Of a stretch of DNA of 64,000 nt, positions 26,101-37,130 are shown piece after piece (the stretch's first letter is position 1; every line of letters starts with the position of its first letter). This DNA is from Gorsachius magnificus (Eukaryota > Chordata > Aves > Pelecaniformes > Ardeidae): the NCBI GenBank assembly GCA_034008185.1, contig CM067084.1, positions 6,715,385 to 6,779,384 of the forward strand, written 5' to 3'. The notes beneath the pieces are model-generated. The model did no database searches, had not been told where the DNA came from, and saw nothing but the letters and a program-made list of their open reading frames with translations. A program made the translations under genes and the position numbers.

Positions 26101-29100
26101 AGTGCTAGTGCTAAAGTAAGCAGTTCTCCTTTTCGCTATGTCTGCAAAAGCAATGACTACTATGGTCAAAGTCAAAGGAATACTGTCAATTTAGCAGAAG
26201 CCCCGTTTCTAAAGGATTTCAAGTCATACTTGTAAAATCTGGTAAGGGCAGAGTTGTTTATATTGCGCAGCTAATACTGAAAACAGTTTCCATTAGAAGT
26301 TTGACTTTCAGTTTCTCTCCTTCCCCGTCCTTTGTAAATGTAAATTTAATAATACTAAAATGTAAGCTCTGTAAACATGTTTTGAAGGAAAAAAATCTAA
26401 AAGCCTCTAGTGTTCCCCTAAAACTTCATGTCACATCTTGTCCTCTGGTAGCATCTCTAAGGGAAGTTTGCTTTAGGAACTCACCAAAGAAACATACAGC
26501 AATTAGGAAATGTATCTGTAGACTTTTAAACAGTTTTCTACCATTTTTTTGACTCATGGCAAACCCGGTATTTGTTGGCACTCATCTGAAAAGCCTAGGT
26601 TTGTTTTCTTGACTCACAAAAGAGTAAAAAGGTTGCATTTCTTTAGCTAACTATTGGGCATCTTGGGGAGAATGTGTTAACGTTTGTCATATTTGTCACA
26701 ATGCAGTGTTGTCTAAAGCACAAAGAAAATCTCTCTGCAAAGAATAATACAATTTACTCCTATGCATGGCCAGGTAGATGCGTTCATGAGAACTCACAAA
26801 TGTTTCTGAAGAATATTTGAAAAAGAGGAACACCTAAACACAGCTGAAAGAAAACAAGTCACAGACCCCCCCACACACACCCCCTTTACAAACTAACCAG
26901 CTCGGTGCTGTGCTGGGTTCAGAAAACATTCTGCACGCTACTTGGAAAAAAGCACAAACTTTTCCTGAAAAGGCACTTGGAGATAGAGTAACACTTCCCA
27001 AAGTGCTACTGACTCTTTCCTTGCTTAAAAGAAAGCTTTCTGACCATCACGGGTAGGAGGGACGGGAGTAAGTCTAAGGACAAACCCTTCTTTCTTGTGC
27101 ACGTGCTGAGCCCGGGGAGCAGGCTAACTGCAGACCGAAAGGGAAATTGTGCAGCTCCTTCTGCCCGAAAATAGGCAGCATTTCCCGATCTCCCCCAAGC
27201 TGGCACCCAGGCACAGACACTGAGAAATCTGGGAATGCTGGAACTGCTGGAGAGAGCCCTATTCAAGCAGATCAACTGTGCTGTCTTTTGCTCTCTCAAA
27301 CAATTTCAGCAGGTTTTCAGCTGGAGTTTATGCCCTTCCAGCGCTGAGGAATGAGCTTGTGGTCAGAGCGGTTCCCCTTTGCCCCGAGCTGAAACCTGCT
27401 GTCATAGCAGGGGTAAAGCCATTTGCACCACTGCCATAAGAAGCATCCAGCGTTTGAGGCAACAGCTTTTGAAACAGCACAGAAATGGTTACTGGTTTTG
27501 TCTTTTTTAACACTGAAAGTTTAAATAACTTTCACCCTTAGTTCAAGGATACTTGCTGGTGTTAGCTGCTTTCTAAGGTGGTTTAGGACCTTCAGGTAGA
27601 TGGAGAGGACACAGTGTGCTATCATTTTCCAGCTACACATGAGGAAGAAAAAAATGAAGAGAGCTGATTGCTTTAAGGCAAAACCCAGCTCAATCTTCCA
27701 CAGTGGCAAACAGCAGCATAGTATAGCCAGAATACAAGCAGGGAAGCTGCATGGTTTAACAAAGGCAAATGGGGTGAATTGCTTGTTTATAAATTATTTA
27801 CTGCTCGTAAATATAATTTGTGAAGTATTTATTAGGTAAAATCATCAAAATCATATGTCTCCAAGGTTGTGATCTGCATATTAGCAATGACACTCAGATT
27901 ATTGCTAAGTGTTACTGCGGGCCAGTTTTCACCACAATATTTTATTACTGACAACAATATATATTTATTTGTACTGCTTTGTGCACTACCCAGGCTAAGT
28001 GGGATCTGCGATGATTACAATGCAAATATGTCAGCAATATTTCATCTGGGTCTCAGGGAGTATTAAGGGCATGCACCTTGCCTCCACCCATGTCACGGTC
28101 AAAACTTTCAGTAATTTCACCGAAAACAAGACCAAGCCTTGCACGTGCTGCTCTGCTCTCTCCCGACGTGATCCCGCTGCGTCAGTCTCTGAGGTGAAGG
28201 CTCAGGAGCTCTCCATGGGTCAGAGCTCCATGGCCGGTCCTGACTCCTCATTGATTAACGCCCTGAACGCAACACGTCTTGAAGTGGCTCCTCTACTACT
28301 TCTACGCCTGCTTGTTATTTTAATAACATTTTTAAAGTCACCTTGCTCATCCTCAAATGCTGTAAACCTTAAATGCAAGGTAAGATGCAGTATCTTTCTA
28401 ATACAGCACTATAGCCTGTACATGTGGAGGTATCCACAGTGAATTAAGACACTGTCCTTACAGCTTTGTCATTGTGTCACCTACATTTTTCCCATTTATC
28501 CTGGAAGACTCTCAGAAGACCTGGAAAATACCTATATAGCAGTCGCCTCACCCACTCATAGGAGCCGGCGTTGTACCAGCTGAGTGTGGTCACCTCTGTG
28601 GTCTCGTAGTAACACAGCTCTACTCTCAAAAGATTGGAAACAGATGACATTATAGACGTGTAATGTGTCAGAGGATCTCTGACATAGGGGCATATAAGGC
28701 ACAAGCATTTCATGCACTGAATGTGGGTAAGTGGCATTGCACAGTAATTTCTTGCACAGCTGACTATCTGCTGCCTCCTATGTTAAATGGATCTCCATAG
28801 GCACCATTATGAGAGCCTTTGGTCTGGTTTTCTGTGCCACAATTATTGCCTTTACATAGATACTTTTCTTCTCCTTCCAGTATATGTTTTTTTTTTCCTC
28901 TTTTTTAAAAATTTTCCTAAAAACTGCACTTAAGCGTGATTACTCCCTCAGTTGCACAATTACATCAGCCCTTAAAATCCATGTTACATTTGTGCAGGAA
29001 GAATTCACTGCTGGATTCCCCCACCCCCTTTTTTTTTTAAAACCAAAAAATGAACAAGTAATGAAAGGAATAAACCCCCACAAAGTCTCGGCATTATCCC

Positions 29101-30183
29101 CCAACACAGCAGTCATTGAGACAACGAGTGAAAAGTAGCTTCTCTAACAAAAACGCTAAAGGAGGTTAAAAGAAAGGTAGGTGGGTATTTGTCATTACAA
29201 AAGGCTTATCGCACAGAGCTAGTATTAAACATGGAGTGATATACTGCATATGCCTTTATTCACCCAAACTTCAAGTCTGTGGGAATTTCCAAAGTGCAAA
29301 GAACACAGGATCTAAGCCAGAATTATTTGTAAACATGGGATAGATGAGATTTATATAACAGGCTACTGCAGATCTATGAATCCAGGAAACGAAATAATTA
29401 CAAAGGAAATTAAAGTTAAAAATAGACATGAGCCACCAAAAAGACTGTGCTTTCACCTCTTTCTCTGGCAACACAGCATTACACCCACTTGCTGTGTGCC
29501 AGTTCATTCTTCTAGATAGCTGGTAGGGCCAGGAATGGGGTCTTCAGTTTAAAAAAAAACTTTACTTGGTAAATACTTCCTATTGTATGTTCAAAATAGG
29601 TTTTAGATTGCTTAGACAAAAAGCTTATACAATCTGCCTATACATCTAGCACAAAAAGTCTTCTAATAGTGTGTTTCAGTAAAATGCACTTCTTTTGAGA
29701 GCAGGAATAACTAAAAATAAGAGAAATTTAAGAACTAAAACTAAAGCTAACCTACCATCTGGTGACATTTATTACCAGCAGAACACCATGAAATGTAATG
29801 TGTTGTTAATAAAGTGACGCCGCAGAGCTGTAAGATGTGAATGCTGAAGGAATGGACATAACTGCTTGTAGCTAGCAAACAGACAATTATTTACAGGCCT
29901 ATAGGCACTCCATAAAATCCAATATAAATCGATAACGTGACTGGAGAGAAACAAAACGGGGAGAAGGAGTCAAGAAGTAGCTCTACGATGCTGGATATTG
30001 CTGTTACCTGTGGTGCACGTGGTGGCACTGAGGCCGCGTCAGGGAGCAGGGAGGATGCCTGGCGTCTTTTGGGGCTTCCAAATACGCACCTAGAGCCAGG
30101 CACAGGTTTTTAACAGGTTCAGTGAACAGATCGCAGGAAAACACAACAGGCTAAAGGAAATCTCTGCGACCTCAATAACAGCA
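17131..30183. other. Intergenic, no supported gene
   Basis: Mostly AT-rich DNA with moderately GC-rich patches near 18,240-18,400, 19,400-19,560, 22,850-22,990 and 24,820-25,560. None reaches CpG-island density. Short open frames occur, including a minus-strand 86-codon ATG frame at 28,737-28,477, but none is recognisable and no chain of exons could be built. Unseen regulatory elements are possible, since in mammals the equivalent interval between TRPC3 and BLTP1 is also gene-poor. Confidence 0.5.
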
Positions 30184-30229
30184 ATAACTTCCTTAATAGC
30201 AACAATTTCCTTAATAATAAGGAAGTTAT
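30184..30229. repeat. Inverted repeat, 12-bp perfect arms
   Basis: Arm ATAACTTCCTTA at 30,184-30,195 is mirrored by TAAGGAAGTTAT at 30,218-30,229, with a 22-base spacer that itself holds a further TTCCTTAAT copy. An A run (30,240-30,252) follows. It may be a decayed terminal or foldback structure, or chance in AT-rich DNA. Confidence 0.75.
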
Positions 30230-33200
30230 AATCCCTATAAAAAAAAAAAAATCCATACCGAAAAAGGAAGAGGTAACACAACTAAGCTTCACGTGTGTAT
30301 GTCTAGTGAGTGACGGGGGGACAGGTGAGAAAGGTGGCTTTTAAAAATATTAAGTGAAGGATTTTGTGAAAAAATACATGCAGGGGCAACATAAGGACAC
30401 TCAAGCGTGTTTTAGTAATTGCCAAGATACAGTGATGGGACATCATGGGATCCCTACCTGTTTGCTTGCTTTCACCTGTCGTTTTCTGAAATTAAAAGCA
30501 ATAACAATTTTTCACGGAAATAGGATTTTTAGTGCCGTCTGAAAACAGTTTTGACAGATAAATTTTAACAAGTTGTCAGTAAAAGCTTTTGGCTTCTACA
30601 AGCCAAACCCTGAGCTTGCCGAAATCAGCGTTCATTTTACGTGGCTTGATGCCTGTTTCCTCACAGGATAATCTGTACGTGAAAGGTCTGAATGAGATGC
30701 CTGAGAATTTGGCTAAACAGCGCCTGTTACGAAATGCAGATTTTATTATCAGCGTTAGTTTACAATCACACTCATTAATCCCATCAGAGGAAAAGGTTTA
30801 TAAAAATGATTGTTTGAAGAAACTAAAATAAAAACTAACATGTGTTGTTAGTAATTCTCACATACCATTCTGCCTGCTGATCAAAGTGAAAACTATACTG
30901 TTTAGTTTAGAGGAATATGACAGCATATCCTTTATGTAGGGTAAATTATATTTTCCTTTAGATTTTATTTAGGGATTTAATGAAGAATAGCTTGATCCTT
31001 CTACATTTTTCCTATATTGACCTAAGATCCAGGTGCACAGATCCAGACACCAATAAACTACTCACAGAGCAAGGAGAATTTCTTCCAGCTCAGGAGGAAC
31101 CTGTTTGGGAATCAGTTTTTGGGTACACGAGGAGATGGACAACTTCCACTGAAAGATCGATAGCCTTCAACAAAGCTCCTTGGATAAATATGCTTTGGAA
31201 GCAAAAAAGACACTGTGAGTACCAAAAGGTCAAGTATGGAATAAATTAATTCTGTAATTGGTGACAAGTGTCTTCCAGCTCTGGCAAATTATGTATTTAA
31301 TACAAATTATTCATATTTGTTTGTTTTCTGAACTGAGTGTCTGTGATTTTATCCTCAGATGAAAAGAATTTAAGATTTTGCCGCTAAGCTAAAGGATGTG
31401 GGTGTTTCTGACCCACCGGCTGCTGGCTTATGTTACAGTGAGTTTTTGCAGTGTTGCAAATATTTTGCATAAGGAGTATTTATATTTATTTATGGTTAAG
31501 CTCAGTGTTTGTTTTTAAAGTAATCTAGAATGAACTCTGATAGTAAACACTGATGTTATTTAGAGAAAGCATAAACCAACCAGTACTTCCATTTACATAC
31601 TCACAGCTCCAGCAACTTCAAAGCATTCACTACAGCACAGCTGAAGACAGAATTTAGTTTCATAATATACAGAGTGGCAGTAACAGGCTTTTTTCTGTTT
31701 ATTTGTGATCGTTTTCTCAGAGATTGGAGAACGAGGAAAATATTTTAGATTCTGAGTTGGTTACCGTGCTGCTCTTGGTCCGCATGAGGCGGAGCCCAGC
31801 CTAAGGTGTGAGATGCCTGTGTCTGCACTCTGCAGCCTCCTGTGATATTGAGCACAGCACCAGGAAAACAGTTCCCCAACAATATCATTAGAGAGCTCCC
31901 TGCAAGAGGATTGCCTGACAAGGACTTTTCAATCTGATAAAGACTATGAAGGGGCTCTTTATGATTTCCTCATTAAATGAATTGTCTCATAAAGCAACCG
32001 ATGCAGATGAATCAGCTTCTAACTCTGCGACGGTGAATATTTGGGCTGGTGGGGGGCTGTTGCAGGAGTCTGGTTGCTTTGGGGGATGTGCATGGAGCGT
32101 GGGGATGGCAGACAGGGTGAGAACAGGAGCGGCAGAAGGAAGGGAAGGCTCAAGGCTCTGTGATTGCGTCCGGGGCTGGGTCCCAGCCCGCTCTTACGCT
32201 GCTTGGGAAGAGGGTCCCGGATCACCGCGAAAGGACGTCACCAGGATTAGTGGGCTGAGACAGAAGCAAGACCCTTGCTGCTGAAGCGATTGCATATGGC
32301 AGTTTGGTAAGAAGTTGCTGGCTTAATTGCAACAAGAAAATAATGGTTGGTAAGTGAGGCTCTCTGACGCGTTACTAAGGGAGGAGGGCCGGTGTACCCA
32401 AGCCCGACTCTTAGAGGGGTCATGCCTGTGAGTATCCAGGTAATGTCAGCTGGAGCTGCAACTGCTCCATCCCCCTGGAAAATGCCAGGAGAACCCAGCT
32501 GCCCCAACAAGGTCAACAGTATAAGTCTGAGAAATGAGTATGAATGTTCCTGGTAACATTTTTGCTTTTGTTAAACAGTGTCATGCAGCCAGCAGCTTCC
32601 GGTTCTGTATAAATAAATTCTGGCAGCCCCAACATTAGCTTGACTCTGACCCCTGGTTGGTATCAACCAAAGATAAAACATACGAGTTAGAAGATTTGGG
32701 AGCTTTTAGAATAATGTTCGGAGAAGCGTCTTCCACTGCAAAACTGAGGAGGTGTAAATAATTTAAAGATGCTGCTTTTACTCAACTACTCCTCTTTCCT
32801 TACAAAGAAAGACTTGGAGCTTTAGGCATAAAAATAAACATTCTCAGCCAAATGGGAATGCCACCTCATGTAAAATAAGTTAAAGCATAGAGGACGGGGC
32901 TATAATTTTTCTTAACTTGCAAGTTACACGATGAGACAACATTTAAAAAACCTCTTTTCAATTCCCATGTTGATAACTAAAGACGCAACAACATCATATG
33001 CTGTGAAGAATTAAGCACAAACGATTCTCTGCTTTCTAGACCATGAGAAAAATCTGGGCAAGCTTGAAAAGTTATACCCCAGGGACAACGTTCAAGCGGG
33101 GGCTGTTCGTGCTGTGTGCGTGTACATAACACCATCAGAAGATGATGGCTTCCCCCCCCAAAAAACCTCCGAGCCTCTGGTACATTAGAGAGTGGACAGG

Positions 33201-33517
33201 ACTGAAAGGATCTCCTGACTTAGTTCCCTCCCTGCCCCCCAAAATGTGAATCTAGATATGACAGTCATTATGTTAGTCTACTTTTAAGGTATTGAATCAT
33301 ATTACAGTGCATTATATTTCATCTGTTAATCTCAAGCCACCTCGAGAATGGCTTGATGTGTCGGAGAGGCTTTCTTGGTCCTTCAGACCTGAATCATCAA
33401 CTGGATTACAGAAGGAAAAGGTGATTAATCAACTCCTTTCTCTTGCTACCTGAGTGGGTGTGTTTACGTCTGTAACATATCTTGCAGCTCTGATTATTTG
33501 CGTAGCCTTTTAGAAGT
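30230..33517. other. Intergenic, nothing recognised
   Basis: AT-rich sequence with a GC-richer stretch around 32,030-32,520. Chance reading frames only; no promoter, RNA gene or transposon could be identified. Confidence 0.45.
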
Positions 33518-33563
33518 AATTTCTTAATAAATTTCAAATAAATTTCTTAATGAATTTGAAATG
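33518..33563. repeat. Tandem duplication, 23-bp unit, 2 copies
   Basis: Two 23-bp copies (33,518-33,540 and 33,541-33,563) beginning AATTTCTTAAT differ at three positions. A small diverged local duplication. Confidence 0.8.
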
Positions 33564-35880
33564 TCAAATATATTTTATTGTCTGGCATCAACGTACAAAA
33601 GGAAGAGCTGGAAGAAGCAATCCAGCATCATTACTCAATGGGAAGAAAATGAAGGGAAAACTCCTTTAAGAAGAGAGAGAAGGAAAAGAAAGCAGGAGGA
33701 AAATATCAGGAACTAATCTGTGGACACTCCCCCAAAAGGTCATGGGAGGCAATGGAAGGAATGAAACTGGTGATGGAAATCAGCAACACAGACAAACATC
33801 CCGAAAAATGCAATCTTCAAAAAAGCAGCAGGCAATCAGGCAGGGGTGCTGTGAGAATCCACAAACCTCCTGTCAGCGCTAACCCACGGCAGCCACCAGC
33901 TCCACTCCCCATCACACCCGTGCAACAATCCCTGCCTCCAAGGAACGGCGCTCGTGGGGTCAGAAACTTAACCTAATGCCAAGTGCCCATCTAAAAAAGA
34001 AAAGCCTGGCACCCGAGGCTTTCCATGGCTCCAGGCTGTAACGCAGTGACCTGATGCGGTCGTCCACGTGCAAGGTACCACACTCTGGTGAGAACTTGTG
34101 AAGACCGAATTTGTTTAGACTGAGCCAGGTGATGCTGACAAAATAACTCTCAGGTGTAAAAAAAGAGGGGTCTGAAAACTGAACATATGCAGATCTAAAA
34201 ATTATATAAAACTGTTGCCACTAATTGCTAAAATTACCCTTTGCTATCAGTTTTGGAGATAGTTCTTATTATTGCCGCATGAGCAAAGAAAAGGGACCAA
34301 AGACATTTAAAACTGCAATGCCGCTGGCTATCAGAAGGCCAGTGAAGCATGCTGATAGGTTGCATGCTACAAATACACACACGTACTAATTTTTGATATA
34401 AACACAGTGGCATGTTGGACTTAAGGTGGCCTTTATTTAAAAATACCACGTGGAATTAACTTCTGTTCTTGATTTTATCTGTTGCACAAGTAGACTCAAA
34501 GCCTCTGCATTTCCTCCCCACCACTGGAATTGCGGTAAGACCCAGAATTTCAGCTACCCCAGCTTTTCTATTTTAATCCTGGTAACTTTAAATTGTGGTA
34601 TTACACTAAGAACAGAAACAATTTCTCCCTCTGCCTTATTTTGGTTGTTCTGGGACACATTCTGTCCTGTAATTGATAGAGTTTAAAAATAAATCTAGTT
34701 TGGCCTTTTCAGAGATAAAAATATTTTCTTGAGAAGAAAGTGCAGGTTTCTTTTACAGAGAAGGTAAATAATAGTGCCCTTTATGAAGCAAATAGGTTCA
34801 AAGTCATAGAGGGGTAAATATTTTTCCTCTCATTAACTCTGTATTTCAATTTTCTAGCCAGGCCTGTATCAGCATTAAAGCTTTTCTTTCCATCGCTTAC
34901 ACCAGGCAAAGGCCCACCTTCCACAAGCTCTAGTGCTAATTTTGAGCTAAAATTTCTTCATGTGACTTAGCTGCATGGTCCTTATTAAAGCCTTCAGGCA
35001 CCATGTGGATAAAAACATTTGGAAGAGCCTCCCAAGACCCTGAGTGTCCATCCCCTCGGCACAGCAGGTCAGAGCATTGCCGGAGTGCGTGGCTCTAGCA
35101 ACAGCGGGGAATGAGGTGAAAAGGGGGGCTTCACTATGAAAACCAGAAGTATTTAAACAATATTTTCCTTACTATGCTTAGTATGATGAGAATGCAATAA
35201 AAAAACATGAAGGATAAACCTCGTTAGATAACACTTGCTTTGATGGTCGTTCACCTGCTGGGTGGAGGATGCCTGAAGCTGTTCAGAGCACGGCCCAGCC
35301 GTGGTGCAGGACACCAGGGTGCAGCCGGGGCGAGGGTTCGCCTCTGGTGTGTGGTGCTGCAAGATCATGATGCCACTCCAGGGATCATCCCGCCGGTGCC
35401 TTTCTGCACCAGGCTAAGATGTCTCGCCGGGCACCCAGGGGCATCCGTGCCCTCGTGTAGCGAGTGGGATCAGCTCGCCGTTTGCCAATCTGGCTGAAAG
35501 CTAACTCTGCGGGGAAAACCCTGCGGTCTGCTTGAGCCAACGAGGGGCAGGAGGCAAAACCACCTTGCCTCGTAGAGATGAGCCACAAGCCCTCTGCTCA
35601 GCTGGGCTCAGTTTCACTTTGGCTCAAGTGAATCCACGCAGCCTGTAGACAGGTCTCGCTGTCAGGCCAGCGGGAGCAGGACCCTTGCTCAGGCGATCTG
35701 TGTTTCCCCTCCGAAGGAATTGATTTTGCAGGTACGAAGCAGTAAAACCAGCCTTCTAATCTAGGTGCCGAAGGCTGGGCACCCCTCGCCCTGCTGCCAG
35801 CTGAGCCCGGGGAGATGCAGCACACTGGAAGAGAGAGCTCAGCACCCATGGGGGCCACACAGAAGAGGCACACACGGCAA
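33564..35880. other. Intergenic, GC rising toward the island
   Basis: No gene was recognised. From about 35,250 the G+C and CpG content climbs toward the promoter island. Reading frames of 70-110 codons on both strands here reflect the GC rise and lack any known motif. Confidence 0.45.
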
Positions 35881-35941
35881 GGGGTGCACACGACAAGGGG
35901 TGCACACGACAAGGGGTGCACACGACAAGGGGTGCACACGG
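35881..35941. repeat. Minisatellite, 16-bp unit, about 3.8 copies
   Basis: Units of GGGGTGCACACGACAA start at 35,881, 35,897 and 35,913 as perfect copies, followed by a partial copy from 35,929. An imperfect unit lies just upstream (about 35,867-35,880). Each unit carries a CpG and the GTGCAC palindrome. The array sits about 150-200 bp before the promoter CpG island and is probably length-variable between individuals. Confidence 0.9.
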
Positions 35942-36088
35942 ATGCAGATGCACTCCGGTACCACTTCGGTTTCCTCTAACACGGTACTGAGGTCTTGTAG
36001 GATGCACACCTGGGCGATCTTAAAAAAAAAAAAAAAATCCGTGCATTTTATCGTGTTTTGCTACAGCTGAGAAGTCGAGTCACGGCCA

Positions 36089-36103
36089 CGCGCGCGCGCG
36101 CGC
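36089..36103. repeat. (CG)7 alternating tract
   Basis: Fifteen bases of perfectly alternating CG mark the upstream rim of the CpG island. Alternating CG is the classic Z-DNA-forming sequence; whether it forms here is unknown. Confidence 0.85.
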
Positions 36104-36547
36104 TCAAAAATGCCTGGGCGATGAACTTGTCATCTGCCTGTCTCGTGGGGGTGGGTTTTCTTCTGCCCGCTTTGGAGGGAGCAAGCAACGGCCAGGACCA
36201 CGAACAGCCAGAACGCGGGATTATTCGGAGACTTGGTCAAGAGAACACTGCGGTGCCTCCCAGTTAAGGAATGATCAAGCTGCGAGCAAAGGCGTAGGCG
36301 CTGCGGACTGACAGGCAGCCGGTCCCGCGGCTGTACGGCCTGTGCGCCGTGAGGGGAGGCCGGGCGGCGGCCCGGGGCTGCCAAGGCCGGCACTGCTCCT
36401 CCTTTGCGGGACGCTTCAGACGTGGCCGTGAGGACCCCCTGCTGCAGGAGCCGCCAGAGCGGCGGAAACTCACGGGCTGTGCCCGTCAGCCATAGCGGCC
36501 CGCCGGCCGACCCACGGCACCGGGCCCGCCACCTGCGCCACACCTTC

Positions 36548-36558
36548 TGCGCATGCGC
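36548..36558. promoter_or_regulatory. NRF1 binding site (perfect palindrome)
   Basis: TGCGCATGCGC matches the NRF1 consensus in full and is palindromic through its core. NRF1 sites are typical of CpG-island promoters of housekeeping genes and usually lie within about 100-150 bp of the start site. This helps place the BLTP1 start just downstream. Occupancy is inferred. Confidence 0.7.
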
Positions 36559-36603
36559 GGCGCCCGCCGCCGCCCGCCCCCTCAGGGAGCCTCCGCCCTT
36601 GCC

Positions 36604-36608
36604 ATTGG
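36604..36608 (-). promoter_or_regulatory. Inverted CCAAT box (ATTGG)
   Basis: ATTGG within GCCATTGGTCC is an NF-Y type inverted CCAAT box, about 50 bases downstream of the NRF1 site. The spacing suits a core promoter whose start lies some 60-100 bases further right. Confidence 0.5.
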
Positions 36609-36672
36609 TCCCGCCGGTCGGCGGCGCCCCGCGGTTGGCTCCGGCGGCCGCTGCGGGCCGGCGGCGCTGTGT

Positions 36673-36683
36673 GGGCGGGGCGG
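36673..36683 (+). promoter_or_regulatory. Sp1-type GC box
   Basis: GGGCGGGGCGG is a full Sp1/KLF consensus. More GC boxes follow in the G-rich tract from 36,751. It may lie at or just after the transcription start. Confidence 0.5.
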
Positions 36684-36750
36684 TCGGGCCCGGCGTTTCG
36701 CCGTGAGGTGCGGGAGGGCCCCGGTCGCCGCCGCCCCTCGGTGCTCCGCG

Positions 36751-36788
36751 GCGGGCGGGGCGGGGCGGGGCCGGGCCGGGCCGGGCCG
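36751..36788 (+). promoter_or_regulatory. G-rich tract, Sp1 sites and G-quadruplex potential
   Basis: At least seven G runs of three or four, separated by one or two bases, lie on the plus strand. The first half repeats GGGGC and the second half repeats CCGGG. This satisfies the usual G-quadruplex pattern and overlaps several Sp1 boxes. If transcribed it would be in the first exon or the start of intron 1. Confidence 0.6.
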
Positions 36789-36885
36789 TGCTCCCGTTCC
36801 CACCGGGCTGGGCCCGGCGCGGGCCGGTGCCGGTGGAGGGCGGCCCCCCGCTCCCCCTGGGCCTGTCAGGCCGCGCGCCGCCTGT

Positions 36886-36910
36886 GGGGGGGGGCCCCCC
36901 CCCCCCCCCC
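36886..36910. repeat. G9 run directly abutting C16 run
   Basis: Nine G (36,886-36,894) are followed at once by sixteen C (36,895-36,910) and then GGG. The junction can fold into a GC hairpin. Such tracts are hard to sequence, so the run lengths given here may not be exact. Confidence 0.85.
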
Positions 36911-37130
36911 GGGAGGAGCCGGGTGCCGGCAGGCGCTGGGGCCGGGGCGGGCCTCACCGTGCCCGTGAGGGGGTCGGGGGGCCGGGCCGCGCCGCCTGCG
37001 CGCCCGCTGGGGGCTCAGGGGGAGGCGGTCCTCGAGTGCTGCCTCCTCCGCCCAACGGGGCGCTGCGTTACCGGCGAGTCCCCCTTCCTCGCCGGCCCCC
37101 TCCGCCTTCATGGAAGCGCTGTGAGAGGAA

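Larger units (their letters stand above)
36060..37130 (+). promoter_or_regulatory. BLTP1: CpG island, inferred BLTP1 promoter and exon 1
   Basis: About 1.1 kb of very high G+C with abundant unmethylated-type CpG, in a window that is otherwise CpG-depleted. It lies upstream of the first coding exon with no other gene start in between, so it is inferred to drive BLTP1. No TATA box fits; the motifs (NRF1, inverted CCAAT, GC boxes) are those of a broad housekeeping promoter. The transcription start is probably near 36,600-36,720, but this cannot be fixed by sequence alone. Possible first-exon donors are GTGAGG near 36,703 and near 36,965. Long proline/glycine/arginine-rich open frames on both strands are composition artefacts. 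The island may also be bidirectional. Confidence 0.8.

Noticed and set aside
36130..36957. 275-codon minus-strand open frame in the CpG island
   Set aside because: It is composed of Pro, Gly, Arg and Ala runs, as expected when stop codons are rare in very GC-rich DNA. Similar frames exist on the other strand, and no motif is recognisable.
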